Assembly: GCA_963169105.1 (NCBI GenBank)
Contig: OY720639.1
Coordinates: 55,099,848 to 55,163,847, forward strand
Length of the DNA: 64,000 nt
Origin: Ceriagrion tenellum
Lineage: Eukaryota > Arthropoda > Insecta > Odonata > Coenagrionidae
Reading direction: 5' to 3'
A program made the position numbers and the translations under genes. Below are positions 36,612 through 47,939 of this stretch, piece after piece (the first letter of the stretch is position 1; each line of letters begins with the position of its first letter). The notes below the pieces were generated by a model, which worked only from the letters and a program-made list of their open reading frames with translations, had not been told where the DNA came from and did no database searches.

Positions 36612-36678
36612 TAATGCTATAAGCATTGCTTAGCGTGCTATAAGCACTGCGTGACTTAAACTCGCACTTAAGTCACGC
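36612..36678. repeat. Tandem 16-bp duplication followed by a palindrome
   Basis: Two related copies of GCTATAAGCAYTGC lie at about 36616 and 36637. Directly after, GCGTGACTTAA (36649-36659) is inverse to TTAAGTCACGC (36668-36678), 11 bp perfect with an 8-base loop. Confidence 0.85.
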
Positions 36679-36679
36679 T

Positions 36680-37930
36680 TTTCCGTGGCATAAGTAGCCC
36701 ATTGTTACACTGTGCTGACAACAGATTCGTTATTACACGAGACTTCACTTAAGTCACGCACGAGTAAATGACAACTATTGATTACCAGAAGCATAATTTA
36801 TTGAAATCACAGTTACAAGCGTAGCTCATGTAATACTTATGCATCAGAATATAAATTTAATCATAACGAACTTAAATTATAGCTAGTAACTAAAACTGAA
36901 TCAGTTAACTTTTTATCCTTAAAATCATTCCTTATCATCAGTCTACTCAGCTTTATTAGCAATATCAGAATAATTAAATATCAACATATGTGGACCACCA
37001 TCTATTGTGGCACTATATTAATGGAGCATAAGAGACTTATTTGAATTTACATCTATAGTATCCTGTAAGTAGAAGCCAGTAAAATACGGTAATTTTGTTC
37101 GGGAGATATGACTCTGAATTTGATTAGAATTAAATGAAGTTTCGACGTTGAAATTCCTAGTAATGGCGATATTTTTAATCGGCTTATGTCTGAGGATGCG
37201 ATGAGTTTGATCAAATGTAGATGAAGTTGACACTGGCATGATTGTATCTTCTAACACATATTAAACTAAATTTGTATTTTTGAATTGTTTATTGAAAACG
37301 ATTCCGAAAGTTGTTGGAAGGTTGTCTTGCTATGGATAGCTCAGATTATCTCATACAGAGTAAGACAATCTTCTAGCGTCAAAACAGGTAGCTCAATTCT
37401 TCCATCTACATAATGGTACTCTAAAGATGTAAAAAAAACTGAAAACAATGAGTAACTCACGGTAACTATGTATAACTGATTTTAAATTTTGATTCATAAT
37501 ACTCATACTCTTGACATTGTCATACCGTAGTGGATGGAAAATTTAAGTCACACGAGATATTAATTAGTACACGATATTTGTGAGATTGCTTCGCTCGGGC
37601 GCTAACTTCACGCCGCGTAATAATGAACCACTTAAGTCACTTATATCGTTATGTACTATTACCGTCACCGAAGTATTTTTTCAGAACCATAGAAAAACCT
37701 TCCGTTCTGAAAGAGTTTTAAACGTACCGCGTGAAAATATGAGTTAAGTTAAAGACTTCCATTGATATTTTTATTTAATTACAGAGAATTTCAGTATCTA
37801 TAATAAAAGTGTATCATTGATCCATCCATTAATATTAAAATATGTACTTCATAATTCTTACTTCGGAAATTAAAACCTAAAATTTGAGTGTATGGTCTCC
37901 AATATGACTTGGGAAATATTGTGCTCAAAC
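36680..37930. other. AT-rich stretch with scattered TTAAGTCAC words
   Basis: CACTTAAGTCAC recurs at 36665, 36746 and 37629, with a variant at about 37541. It may mark a degenerate repeat, but the flanks do not align convincingly. No coding region recognised. Confidence 0.4.
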
Positions 37931-37936
37931 TACCTT

Positions 37937-38633
37937 CATCCACATCTACGAAATACGGCGCAAGCCACTGCTAGGGTGTGTGGCACGGGGTGATTTCACA
38001 CCAGGCATGCAACAGTCATCCCAGCTGAAATCAGAACCGCGCATGCCAAAAGCAGTCAGGATAATAAGCGGTCAGACCAGGAACTAGGAGAGTGCTACGT
38101 ACAAGAGCATGTTACCATACAGTATACTATTTACGACTACTGAGTAGATACAACTACAGGTTAGTATTAATAATGCGACTGAAGAATAGTAATACAAGGT
38201 ACAAAGTCATGCAGGAGCTCTATCTTTCCGGATATTTCTTAAGGAGTTAGTAGCTAATAATGATGTTCAGACATTTAACACAAGTGTAAACCTACTTTAC
38301 GGAGTGAGGGTAAAAGGTTTCCAGAATTGAAGTATCGCAACTTTTATGACCCCATATTGTGCGTGGAAAAAATGAAATGTTAAATCTATTGCTTCTACAG
38401 TCTACTTCCTTGATTTTATGCGTGTGATCATTTCTACCGTAATGGTTTGGCTCTAGCAGAATATGTTGAACGTCCAGCGAAAAATAGTTTACATCAAACT
38501 TTCGTAAATGGTTTAACCTATATTTTTGCCTTTGTTCATATGTAGGTTCCCACCCTAAATCCTTCAGCAATTCCGTCACATTACTGTGCTTATCGTAACA
38601 ATTTTTCGCAAATCTTGCTGCTCTCCTCAATGC
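37937..38633 (-). pseudogene. LINE 3' fragment: 112-codon ORF2 C-terminus plus 3' UTR and tail
   Basis: The minus frame 38292-38630 is open for 112 codons: RRAARFAKNCYDKHSNVTEL, LLKDLGWEPTYEQRQKYRL, then KIKEVDCRSNRF.ISFFPRTIW. This follows the CR1/Jockey-group pattern 'QRRAARFV...Y.....V..ml..LgWe.L..RR...RL' and 'NSFFPRTI..WN'. After the stop a ~350-bp non-coding segment ends at 37937-37949 in GTAGATGTGGATG (minus strand), preceded by a GC-rich motif shared with the 25.05-kb LINE. It is 5'-truncated at about 38633. Same family as 25048-25745, but the last ORF portion is uninterrupted here. Confidence 0.88.
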
Positions 38634-38639
38634 ATGATA

Positions 38640-39955
38640 ACCCTTAAATCGTCAGTAGTTCATCGGCATTAAAAAAAATGGAGGATTAATGGTTTGCTTA
38701 TACTCAGAGTCGCGATCCATACCTATAGAATCCATGACAGAGTAGAGCTCATTTGTTATCTCGGCAAATTTGCAAACTATAAAGATTACTGCTATCAAAA
38801 AAAGCCATAGCGAATATTACTGCTGTGAGGAAGGTTTTTTTCGTACGTTGAACGCATTTATAACGTGCATTTAACGTCAGAGATGTAATTCTCCCCGGTG
38901 CATTTGTTTCAGTTTCTTTAGGTTTGGTCTCATTTCTCATGTTGACGTTATCTGGATATCGGCCAAGAGGAACATTAAGGTGGATTACGTGCCAAGTGTA
39001 CCCAAGGGAAAGCCATCTCTTGCAGCGCACTTTCTTGGAGGTAAATCAAATATATACCCAAAAGAGCTTAAGCATATCAAGCGTGTCTCTAAAGAAAACC
39101 AAGATTTTTAGTTTTTTTTATTCTGTGCCTCAAAACGCCACAAGTAATATTTTCTGTCATGTAATGAAATTTTTATTGTATGCAGAGAGCGGAAAGAACA
39201 GACAGCAATCATTAACTTAATAAAGGTCAAAAATACACTCTTTACATTCCATTGCAATAGTTATGTAACAGTATTCTATTAATTGGATTGGTTATTGTGT
39301 CAAATTCAAAAGTAAGCTTTCAAATTGCGTTACTATGATGAAAACATTACATCTTAAGTGAATATACCTACTAGTAGAGAATGTATCTTTGAGAACGATA
39401 ATGCATGAATTTAGATGTTGCTGTTCTCCCACAGAGGATGAATATCCAAAATTATCATGGCAATCAAACTCGTTAGAATATGCCACGGTATCTGAACTGA
39501 GAGCAAAAGAGGAGTTAAAGAAATATTTGTACGATAGTGAAATGAAAAATTACATGATGCAATTAACTAAGTCAGTCTGCCTCTACGAGACCTTTCAATA
39601 AGAATGGACGTCTTTTTATCTCCAATGTTTTTTTCTTTTATCGAAAGAAATTGCTTTCGTACAAATGGGTTGACTCCGATATTATTATTCATTGCTTCGT
39701 GAAGGACGGATTTATATCATTTTTATTTGTTATCCTCCCCTAACGAATATTTCCTTTTATTGGAACCTTTCAGGCTACAGTCAAGACAATTTAGTTTTTG
39801 TAGTTGGAGAATAATTCTTTATAAGTTTGTCCTCAACAATGAATTTAGTCAGGCCATCGTCAAAATAGTGCTGAAATCCCGGCGAGGATTGCCAAGGGCG
39901 AAATTAAGAGGACTGTTGGAGGAAAACGCAAATTTATTGAACGATCAATGTCATT
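38640..39955. other. No recognisable gene
   Basis: ORFs up to 98 codons without motifs. Possible further decay of the tandem array near 39850-39955 cannot be confirmed. Confidence 0.4.
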
Positions 39956-40770
39956 AAAATGAGAGTTTATGACTTGCCAAAATTTTTTGGCTTAATAAAT
40001 GGTAAAAGAGCGACAAAATTATATTCCAATAAAATACAAAATTGTTTCGAATGTTCTCCAACACTTCATAATAAAAAAACTTAGTTCCGTTGAAGGAGTG
40101 GGACTAGGGGTCTGATCTTTTAAACATGAATATTTCATTTAACCATCATCACCCCGAGAGAGTTCATAACCACAACTGTTTTAATGCGAGGACATAACAC
40201 ACCAAAATCATGATCGATAATACATTTGAAAGGGCATCACAAAAAAATCTTCTTCCAGTATAAATATAGAGCAGTAGACGTACATACAGTGCGTGTATTT
40301 ACAGTGTACTCCGACAGCCAAAATTACTAGAAATATTTCTGATGGAAGGCGTTTGAATCGGTGCTATTTGTAATCTATTGGGAATGAAGCTTTGATTCTT
40401 CTACAATCGCTACTAGAGAATTAATCAACGCTATTGTTTAAATACTGTCGTGGCATACCAAAATTATTATGGCTGATTAAATAGTATAAGAGCAACGCTA
40501 TTAACTTTTTGTGAAAATTATATGAGATGAAAATGTGCTCCAAGATTTAAAATTATAAAACTTATTTCCGACGGAGGAGTCAGAAATGGTGCAATATGTG
40601 ATCTTTCAGGCTTAAAGTTTTCATATAACAGCTAATGATTCGAAAATATAATAAAATATTAAGGAAATAGGCATGAGAAACATAGCAACTTTGATGTAGA
40701 TAAAAACATAGTGAAAGAGCCACGTGAATCTCTTAGGGTAAAAAATTATCCACATGAACCTTTTCCAAAC

Positions 40771-40825
40771 TCATTTATAATTTAAGTAAAAAAAAACCAA
40801 AGTCATTTATAATTTAAGTAAAAAA
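40771..40825. repeat. Local 32-bp duplication inside the array
   Basis: TCATTTATAATTTAAGTAAA occurs at 40771 and 40803, each followed by an A run. A recent slippage-like event within one array unit. Confidence 0.9.
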
Positions 40826-40973
40826 TTACGTTGGAGGGGTTCAAACGGTCCATGTTGTGATTTTGGCTTGTAGGTTTGATTTAACATTCATCATCGCAAG
40901 AGTTCATGAAAACAAATATCAAATACAAGAGCGAGACATACAAAAAATGTTTTTTGATGCATGACATAAAAAG

Positions 40974-41253
40974 GGGGATCGGGTTGGTGTGGTGGTTAGA
41001 GTACTCGCCTACCACACGGGCGGACAGGGTTCAAATCCCTGCAGAGGCGGATGCTTTTCAGGGGAACTCGATCCCTGCTTGAGTGTCTTGTGGAGGGCAC
41101 TTCAAGTGGACTACTCCGTCGGTCGGATGAGACGTTAAGCCGTGGTCCCCTTGGCGCCTTTCGTTATCCGTTATCCACCCTTCCTCCCTTACCTATCCCC
41201 TATGGCGCAAATGACCTTAGCCGTCAATCGCCTCCCCAAATATCCAATCCAAT
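40974..41253 (+). mobile_element. tRNA-derived SINE (best copy)
   Basis: The head carries an A-box TGGTGTGGTGGTTAGAGTAC (from 40985) and a B box GGTTCAAATCC (41028-41038). The anticodon-like stem CGCCT/GGGCG encloses ACCACAC, giving a CAC anticodon position, so a tRNA-Val-like source is possible. The body contains CTTGTGGAGGGCACTTCAAG and GATGAGACGTTAAGCCGTGG. The 3' end is a CCAAT-type repeat. Right flank GAGACATACAAAAAGG matches left sequence at 40932-40946 (CGAGACATACAAAAA) or, with a 2-base gap, GACATAAAAAGG at the element edge: a 12-15 bp target duplication either way. Inserted into the tandem array. Related copies: 51.5, 52.3 and 55.0 kb. Confidence 0.9.
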
Positions 41254-42802
41254 CGAGACATACAAAAAGGAAACCGTGACTCAATTCCTAAACAAAAATT
41301 AAATGAGAGGATCAGATACTACAACACGTATAAAAATGATAATAGAGGGGTTCGAAACAGTGTTATTTGCAATACCTTTGGGTTAAAGAAGCCCTGATTT
41401 AACGACTATCACGACAGGGGAACTCAAAAACAATATCGTCAAATACAAGATCTTGAGGTACTGAAGATGATAGTAAATGATGGTTGCGTACCAAATATTT
41501 ATTAAATAATGTAATGGTTGCCGAACGAAACAAATATCTTCCTGCAAAATATGATTGTGTTTTTATATATCTTACGATCAATTTAATTTTAAAAATTTAT
41601 TCAAACAGTATGGTTTCAATGAAGAGTAATTTAATCACGCCATGCGAAAAACATACTAATTAAATAATTGATAACCGTGCGACAAAGACACATCACAAAA
41701 AGATATATTTTTACTTATTATGGTACTATTTCTAATGTTATTGGTAAAAAGTATTGCCTGAATAGGATTTAAACCGGGTTCCTTATATTACTTCCAACAT
41801 GAAACTTTGAATTAACGATCATCACCACCGCAGCCTGTCTCGAAAGTATAATGCCAGTGCCGGGTCGTACCATGTCAAACATATACTTTTTAGTTAATTG
41901 ATTACCATGCTACGGAAACACTAGACACTAAAATTTATTTTTACTAATTGTGGTACTATTGCATATGTTGTTGGTTAAGAGTTCTCCCTGAATAGGATAT
42001 AAACCGGTAGCATTTATAAACTTCGGACATGAAACTTGAAATTATGGATCACCGGCACCGCGGACTGTCCCGAAATAAGATGTCAGTGTCGGATAGTGCC
42101 ATGCCAAACATATACTTTCTAATTCATAGATTACCGTACCGACGGAAACACTTGACAGTAAAATTTATGTTCACTTATTATGGTACTATTACTTATGATA
42201 TTGGTTCTGCCTGAATTTGATTTGAACCGGGATTATTTTGATACTTCCGACATGAAACTTTGAATTAACGATCACCGCAACCACGGCCTGCGTCGTTAGC
42301 ATGGTGTCAGTGCGGGTAGTTCCATGCAAGCATATTCTTTTTATTTAATTAATTACCGTGCAACGGAAAAATCCACTGTTAGGTTAATTTTTAATTATTT
42401 CGGTAATATTGCGAATGTTATTAGTACAAATTTCTGCCGGAATAGGATTTGAACCAGAATCATTTGCATACTTCAGACATGAAACTTTGATTGAACGATC
42501 ACCGCCACCGCGGCCTGTCACGAAAGCATGGTGTCAGTGCCGGGTAGTTCCATGACAAACACATACATTTTAATTAATTGTTTACCGTGCGATGGAAATA
42601 CTTGACAGTAAAATTTATCTTCACTTAAAATGGTACCACTGCATATGTTATTGGTAAAAAGTTCTTTCTGGATAGGATTTGAACTGGGACCAATTTGACA
42701 CTTCCGATCTGAAGCTTTGCATTAACGATCTCCGTCACCGCGGCCTGCCTCGAATGAACGGTGTCAGTGCCGGGTAATTCCTTGCAAGCATATTGTTCTT
42801 AA

Positions 42803-43031
42803 TTAACCCTCAATACACCGACTTTATTATCCACCATGTGCCGTCATTTCACATGCTGCCCCACTCGTTGAAGAATCAGGAACCACAAGTTACGAATGAG
42901 AGATATTTTCGTCGCCAAGATGTAAAACTTGATGTCACAAAGGCATATAGACGTAAATAAACCTAATCTGAGACAAAAATGAAACTTATATACGTGTTAC
43001 CTCTAGATCACACTGCGTGATAGAGGGTTAA
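42803..43031. mobile_element. piggyBac-like MITE inserted in the tandem array
   Basis: TTAA at 42803-42806 and 43028-43031 flank 221 bp. Ends are TTAACCCTCAATACACCG and (reverse complement of the right) TTAACCCTCTATCACGCA. Removing the element with one TTAA restores a normal array unit (TTCTTAATTAATTGATTACC), matching neighbouring units such as ATTTTAATTAATTG at 42570. This is a clean empty-site reconstruction. No ORF; its interior differs from the 27.8-kb MITE, so it is a separate family. Confidence 0.93.
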
Positions 43032-45120
43032 TTGATTACCGTGCGACGGAAACACTTGACTGTATAATTTATTTTTACCTATTATGGTACTCTGTTATAT
43101 ATTATTACTATAAAGTTCTGCCTGAATATGATTTGAACCGGGATCATTTTGATACTTCCGACATGAAACTTTGAATTAACGATCAACGCCACCGCGGCCT
43201 GCCTCGTATGTATGGTGTCAGTGCCGGTTAGTTCATTCAAACATATACTTTATAGTTAATTGATTACCATGCGACGGATACACTTGACAGTAAAATTTAT
43301 TCTTCACATGTTTTGGTACTATTGCATATGTTATTGGTTAAAAGTTCTGCCTGAATAAGATTTGAAACGGGATCATTTTGATACTTCCGACATGAAACCT
43401 TGAGTTTACGTTCACCGCAACCGTAACCTGTATCGTACGTATGGTGTCAGTGCCGGGTACTTCATGCCAAACCTTTTTTTTTATTTCAGTACCATTCTAT
43501 CACTGAAACTGCGGTTTTTCACGAAATCATGGTGTTAGTGCGGAGTAGTTCAATTTCCACGTATATTATATTTTATCAATTTGTTACCGTTTTACAGCAA
43601 TTTATCACAGTAAATTTTATTTTTCCTTATTATGGTACTAATACATTTTAATTGAAAAATTGTACTAGATGAATGGCAACTGAAACAGGACCATTAGGAA
43701 ACTTTACGCATAAAACTAAGAATTTACGATTTCTGCCTCTCGGCCTGACTTGAAATTATTTAGACGGATCTAGGTAGCTCCATCTCAGATTAATTATTTT
43801 TTATTAATTGATTATCGTGCGACAGAAATAGTTTGCAGTAAAAGTTTTCTTTCCTTATTATGGTTCTATTACATATATAATTTTTAAATAGTATTGACAG
43901 AATAGGATTAGATAAGCGACCATTAGGGTACTTTCGATATAAATCTTTGAATTAACGATCACGGTCACCGCGGCCTGTCTCGAAGTATGGTGTCAGTGCC
44001 GAGTTTTTCCATGCCAAACATATTATTTTTCATAAATTGATTACCGTGCTACTTACTTTATATTACTATAATACTTAATAGTTAAATTTATATGTTATTT
44101 ATATGGTACTAATACATATATTATTGGCAAAAATTATTGGCTGAATGAGATTAGAAATGGGACCATTTGGATACTACCGACATGAAGCTGTGATTTGACA
44201 ATCACGGCCGATATGGTCCTTCTCAAAATTATGGTTTCAGTTCCGAGTATTTCCATGCCAAACATATTACTTTTATTTAATTAATTGCCGTGTTACAGAA
44301 CAACTTCATAGTAAAATCTATATTTCCTTTAAATGGTACTAATGCATATTTTATTCGTTAAATGTGTTTGCAGAATCGGTTTTGAAACGGGAGTGTTTGG
44401 ATACTTTCGAATTGCATCTTTGAATTAACTATCACCACCACCGCGGCCTTTCTCGATATTATGTAGTCGGATTCGAGTACTTCCATGCCAAATTATTTAT
44501 TTTTCATGTATTGATTAATGTGCGACGTAAACACTTCACAGTAATATTTATCTTTCCTTTATATGGTATTTCAACATGTGATAGAAAGTATTGGCTGTAT
44601 GGGATATAAATGGGCCCATTTGGATACTTTCGACATGAATCGTTGATGAATCGATCTCCTCCAACACTGCTTAGCTTGTAATTTTTGTGATCGCGCCGAT
44701 CAGGTTCTTGGTAAGTAGATGTATTTTAGTTCATTGATAACTGTGGGGCTGAGATACTTTACAGTTAAATTTATCTTCTTCATTGTGCTTCATTGAATAT
44801 TATTTGTAATAAAGATTTCGTGAAATGGGTTTGAAGCGGGACCACTTAGCTACTTCTGACTAAAACTGTGATTAAACAATCGCTGCCACCACTGCTTTTC
44901 TTCAAATTATAGTTTAATCGACGAGTAGTTGTATGCAAATTTATCGTTTTTAATTTGTTGATAAGTGTGTGCCAGAAATACTTCAAAGTATATTGAACTT
45001 AATAATGTAAATTTATTGGATTCTGGGAAACACAAATGATTCCGAATAAAATCTACATGAATATTTTGGTGAGTCCGTCCGTCGATCCGTCTGTCCATAT
45101 CCCATGCGTCACGCTGTTGA

Positions 45121-45886
45121 ATGGCGGTGTTGTGGGCGCGAGTGGCCGAGGACTGTTGGCGCAGTTCGAAGAGGCAGTCATTCGCCAATTTGCTCCGCTT
45201 TGCGCACATCCTAAACGTGTGCGGTTTAAGCCTGCATTTGAACGAACCCCCTTCCTCCATTTCCTCCGTCCCCCTCCCCTCCCCGACCCCTTGCCTCATC
45301 CTCAATCGGCGTCGCGCTGCGATTAAGCGTTTCCGAGAGACTGAAGGGACGCGCGTGCGAGCTCAGGGCTCGGAAAACGCTGCGACCCGCCCGGCAGACG
45401 CGGACCCGCGGTTTGAGCCCATAGAACGTCTTATGCTTAAGGAGGAAGGCAAGCGAGAGGAAGACGACCCTTTGGATCATCTGGAACGTCTTCGCCAGTG
45501 CAAGGAGCTTTCAGCTGCCGGAGAAACTTCTGTAGCCGCCTGCAACACGATGTGGAGACGCTAACGCCGCCAAGCAATGAGTGAAGAAGCGCGAGCGGAG
45601 ATACAAGCGCGAGACGCGGAGCACCGACGCCATTTGCGTCGCAGTATAACTGAAGATGAGCGTCGAAGAGCAAGCACGCAACACGGAGCACCGACACGAG
45701 CGGCGTCAGCACATGACTGAAGAAGAGCGCTTGGAAGTACGGGTGCGTGACGCGGAGTATCGACGCCATCAACGACAGCAAATGACAGAAGAAGAACGCG
45801 CCGACGCGCGCAACACGGAGCAGCGGCGCCAGGCTCGAGAGCAGCAAGATGATGAACAGCGAGCGGCCTCTAGAAGCGCTGTCTAG
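45121..45886 (+). pseudogene. Broken Helitron-borne ORF with four 23-residue (STPR-type) repeats
   Basis: One frame is open from 45121 to a stop at 45562-45564 (ending AACNTMWRR), then continues in frame with RRQAMSEEARAEIQARDAEH. Repeat starts lie at 45577, 45646, 45713 and 45782. Spacing is 69, 67 and 69 bases, so a 2-base deletion inside repeat 2 causes the frameshift to the frame ending at 45886. Repeat consensus is about MTEEER...R.RDAE.RR..RQ., 23 residues, Arg/Glu-rich and helical. This is the score-and-three-amino-acid (STPR) pattern known from the silkworm FMBP-1 DNA-binding protein. Similar repeats also precede Helitron replicase domains in my recollection. Whether this is captured host coding sequence or the N-terminus of a Helitron protein is open. 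The first ~60 codons are probably not genuine. Confidence 0.7.
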
Positions 45887-46101
45887 GACGACCTCCCGCG
45901 GTGGAATTAAGATTGTGCTCGACTATCCAGTGCACGAGAGTGGAGACTACAGCTGCCTCCAGAATCACGTCTACCATGGCGTGGCGACCAAGGTTACTTG
46001 CACCGACTGCATATTACATATTGCATGTTCTCTTTCCTAATTTCTCAAATACATGTCACTTTTTTCTAAAAATCATGTATTACGAAAACCCTCCCCACTG
46101 G

Positions 46102-46118
46102 CTGGGTTCTCGACCCAG
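46102..46118 (+). terminator. Helitron 3' hairpin
   Basis: Perfect 6-bp stem with a 5-base loop, 20 bases before the terminal CTAG. In Helitrons such a hairpin marks the end of rolling-circle transfer. A second possible structure uses the self-complementary GCCCGGGC just downstream. Confidence 0.7.
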
Positions 46119-47939
46119 GCGGAGCCCGGGCCAGACTCCTAGTATCTTTGTATATTACAGTGTGCCACAACATAAATTGCAAAAATATTTTGAATGATAC
46201 AGGTTTACAACGGGGACATTTATGCCTCTTTAGACTTGAAGCTTTGATTAGTCTATCTCTGCAGCTGTTTTATAGTATGGGTGATAATCGTTACATATCA
46301 AATACATCATCGTTAATTTATTGAATGCCTTGCGACATTAATGCTTCTCAATTTTTAAGAGAATATTAATTTTATAACATCGGATGCTACGTGACATTTT
46401 AGTACAAAAAATGTCATGAATGGTGTTTCAAACGGGTACAAAATGATTACTTTGATTTTACTATTACCTATTATCTTTTTTAAAATATACCTCCGCCTAT
46501 CGTTAAATGTGGGGTTTTTCATGCCACAACACATTATATGACAAAAAATAAGTTCCACACAGTGAATTTTAAACGGGGTGTTTTTGCTCTTTGGGACTTT
46601 AACGTTCGCCATCACCACGGAATTCTTTAAGATTACTGTTCAAATGCAAAGTAATGTAGGTCATACTTTTAGTATTTATTACGTTTTGCGTATCGGGTGA
46701 TATTTTGTGGTATGGAGTACAGATGCTATGATCTCTCAATAAAAGATGTTGCTATCTTTCCGCAGAATATTATTCACACCGACCAAGGTTTCGACATAAG
46801 CTATGTCTATTTCAAGGTCTTTATAATATTTGTTCATTACATATTGAGCGAGACAAATAGCTCCCATTATTGTTTATAGGCTTTTTCTTTAAAGCTGCTA
46901 CAATTTTTCCTGTAAGACCGTAGTTTCATGGATGCGGTTCGAAACTTAGTCGCTTGTGCTCCATCGGGCTGAAGCTTTGATATTTCGATCGGCGCCAGTA
47001 CGGATTTTCTTCAGATTATTGTTTGAATTTCAGCTCTTGAAATACAAAAAATCTTATAATATTAATTTTTGCTCATCGAGCGAGACAAATACTTCCCGTG
47101 AAATTTATTTCTATTTAGTTTACTTAACTCATTAAAACCTAAAATTTTAATTCCAGATAAGGAGTGTGTAACGTGGTCTAATGAGCTCCATCTGACATGG
47201 AGCTTTGATTAAACAATCGAGGCCACTACGGAATTATTTCAAACTACTCTTTAAATACCAGATCGTGTTACACCAATCTTATAATGGTGAAATTTTTGGT
47301 TATCAATCGGGATAAATACCTCCCAATAAAAATTATTGATTTCTGTTGTGTGCTACGACTGATTATTTTTTTAAATACAATTCCGTTAAATGAGTTCCAA
47401 ACGGGACCACTTTAGTATGTTTGCATCCGCGGAAAGCCTAAAATTTACTGTTTAAATACCAGCTCGTGATACATCAAGCTAATAACAGACTATTTATTCG
47501 TTATCGAGAGAGATAAATACCTCACAGAAAATTTTATTGTTGTTGGTAGTGTGCTACAATGACCCACGACTAGATTAAAAAGCTTTATAACATAGAACGG
47601 GTTTTAAACGGGACCACTTTATCTCTTTGGGACATGAAACTTTGTTTTAACGATGTCCGCCTATGCAGAATTCCTCGATACTACTGTTAAAATGGCAGGT
47701 CGTGATATATCAAACTTATAATAGCTAATTAATTAGTGATCGAACGCGACAAATACCTTTCAGAGGAACTGAATTGAATTTTGAAGTGTTACACAACACA
47801 AAAAAATAAGCGATGAACTCCATATTACGATTTCGAAATGGGACCATTTGGTCTCTTTTTTTGGCATGGAACTTTGATGAAACGATGACACAGTTCCTAA
47901 TTATAAGATAGTAACACTGCGAAATTGTAAGGACCAGGA

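Larger units (their letters stand above)
45052..46142 (+). mobile_element. Non-autonomous Helitron, 1,091 bp
   Basis: The 5' end TCTACATGAATATTTTGG follows a host A (45051). It resembles the TCTAYACTAATATT-type start known from many animal Helitrons. The 3' end is CTAG (46139-46142) followed by a host T, with hairpin CTGGGT-TCTCG-ACCCAG (46102-46118) and a GC-rich GCGGAGCCCGGGCC just upstream. Insertion between A and T without target duplication is the Helitron rule. Both flanks are recognisable array sequence. The interior is GC- and CpG-rich, unlike the surroundings, and carries a broken ORF. No Rep or helicase motif is present, so movement would need a helper. Confidence 0.88.

Noticed and set aside
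45437..45847. 136-codon minus-strand ORF
   Set aside because: It lies opposite the STPR repeat region inside the Helitron; GC-rich DNA leaves the opposite frame open by chance.
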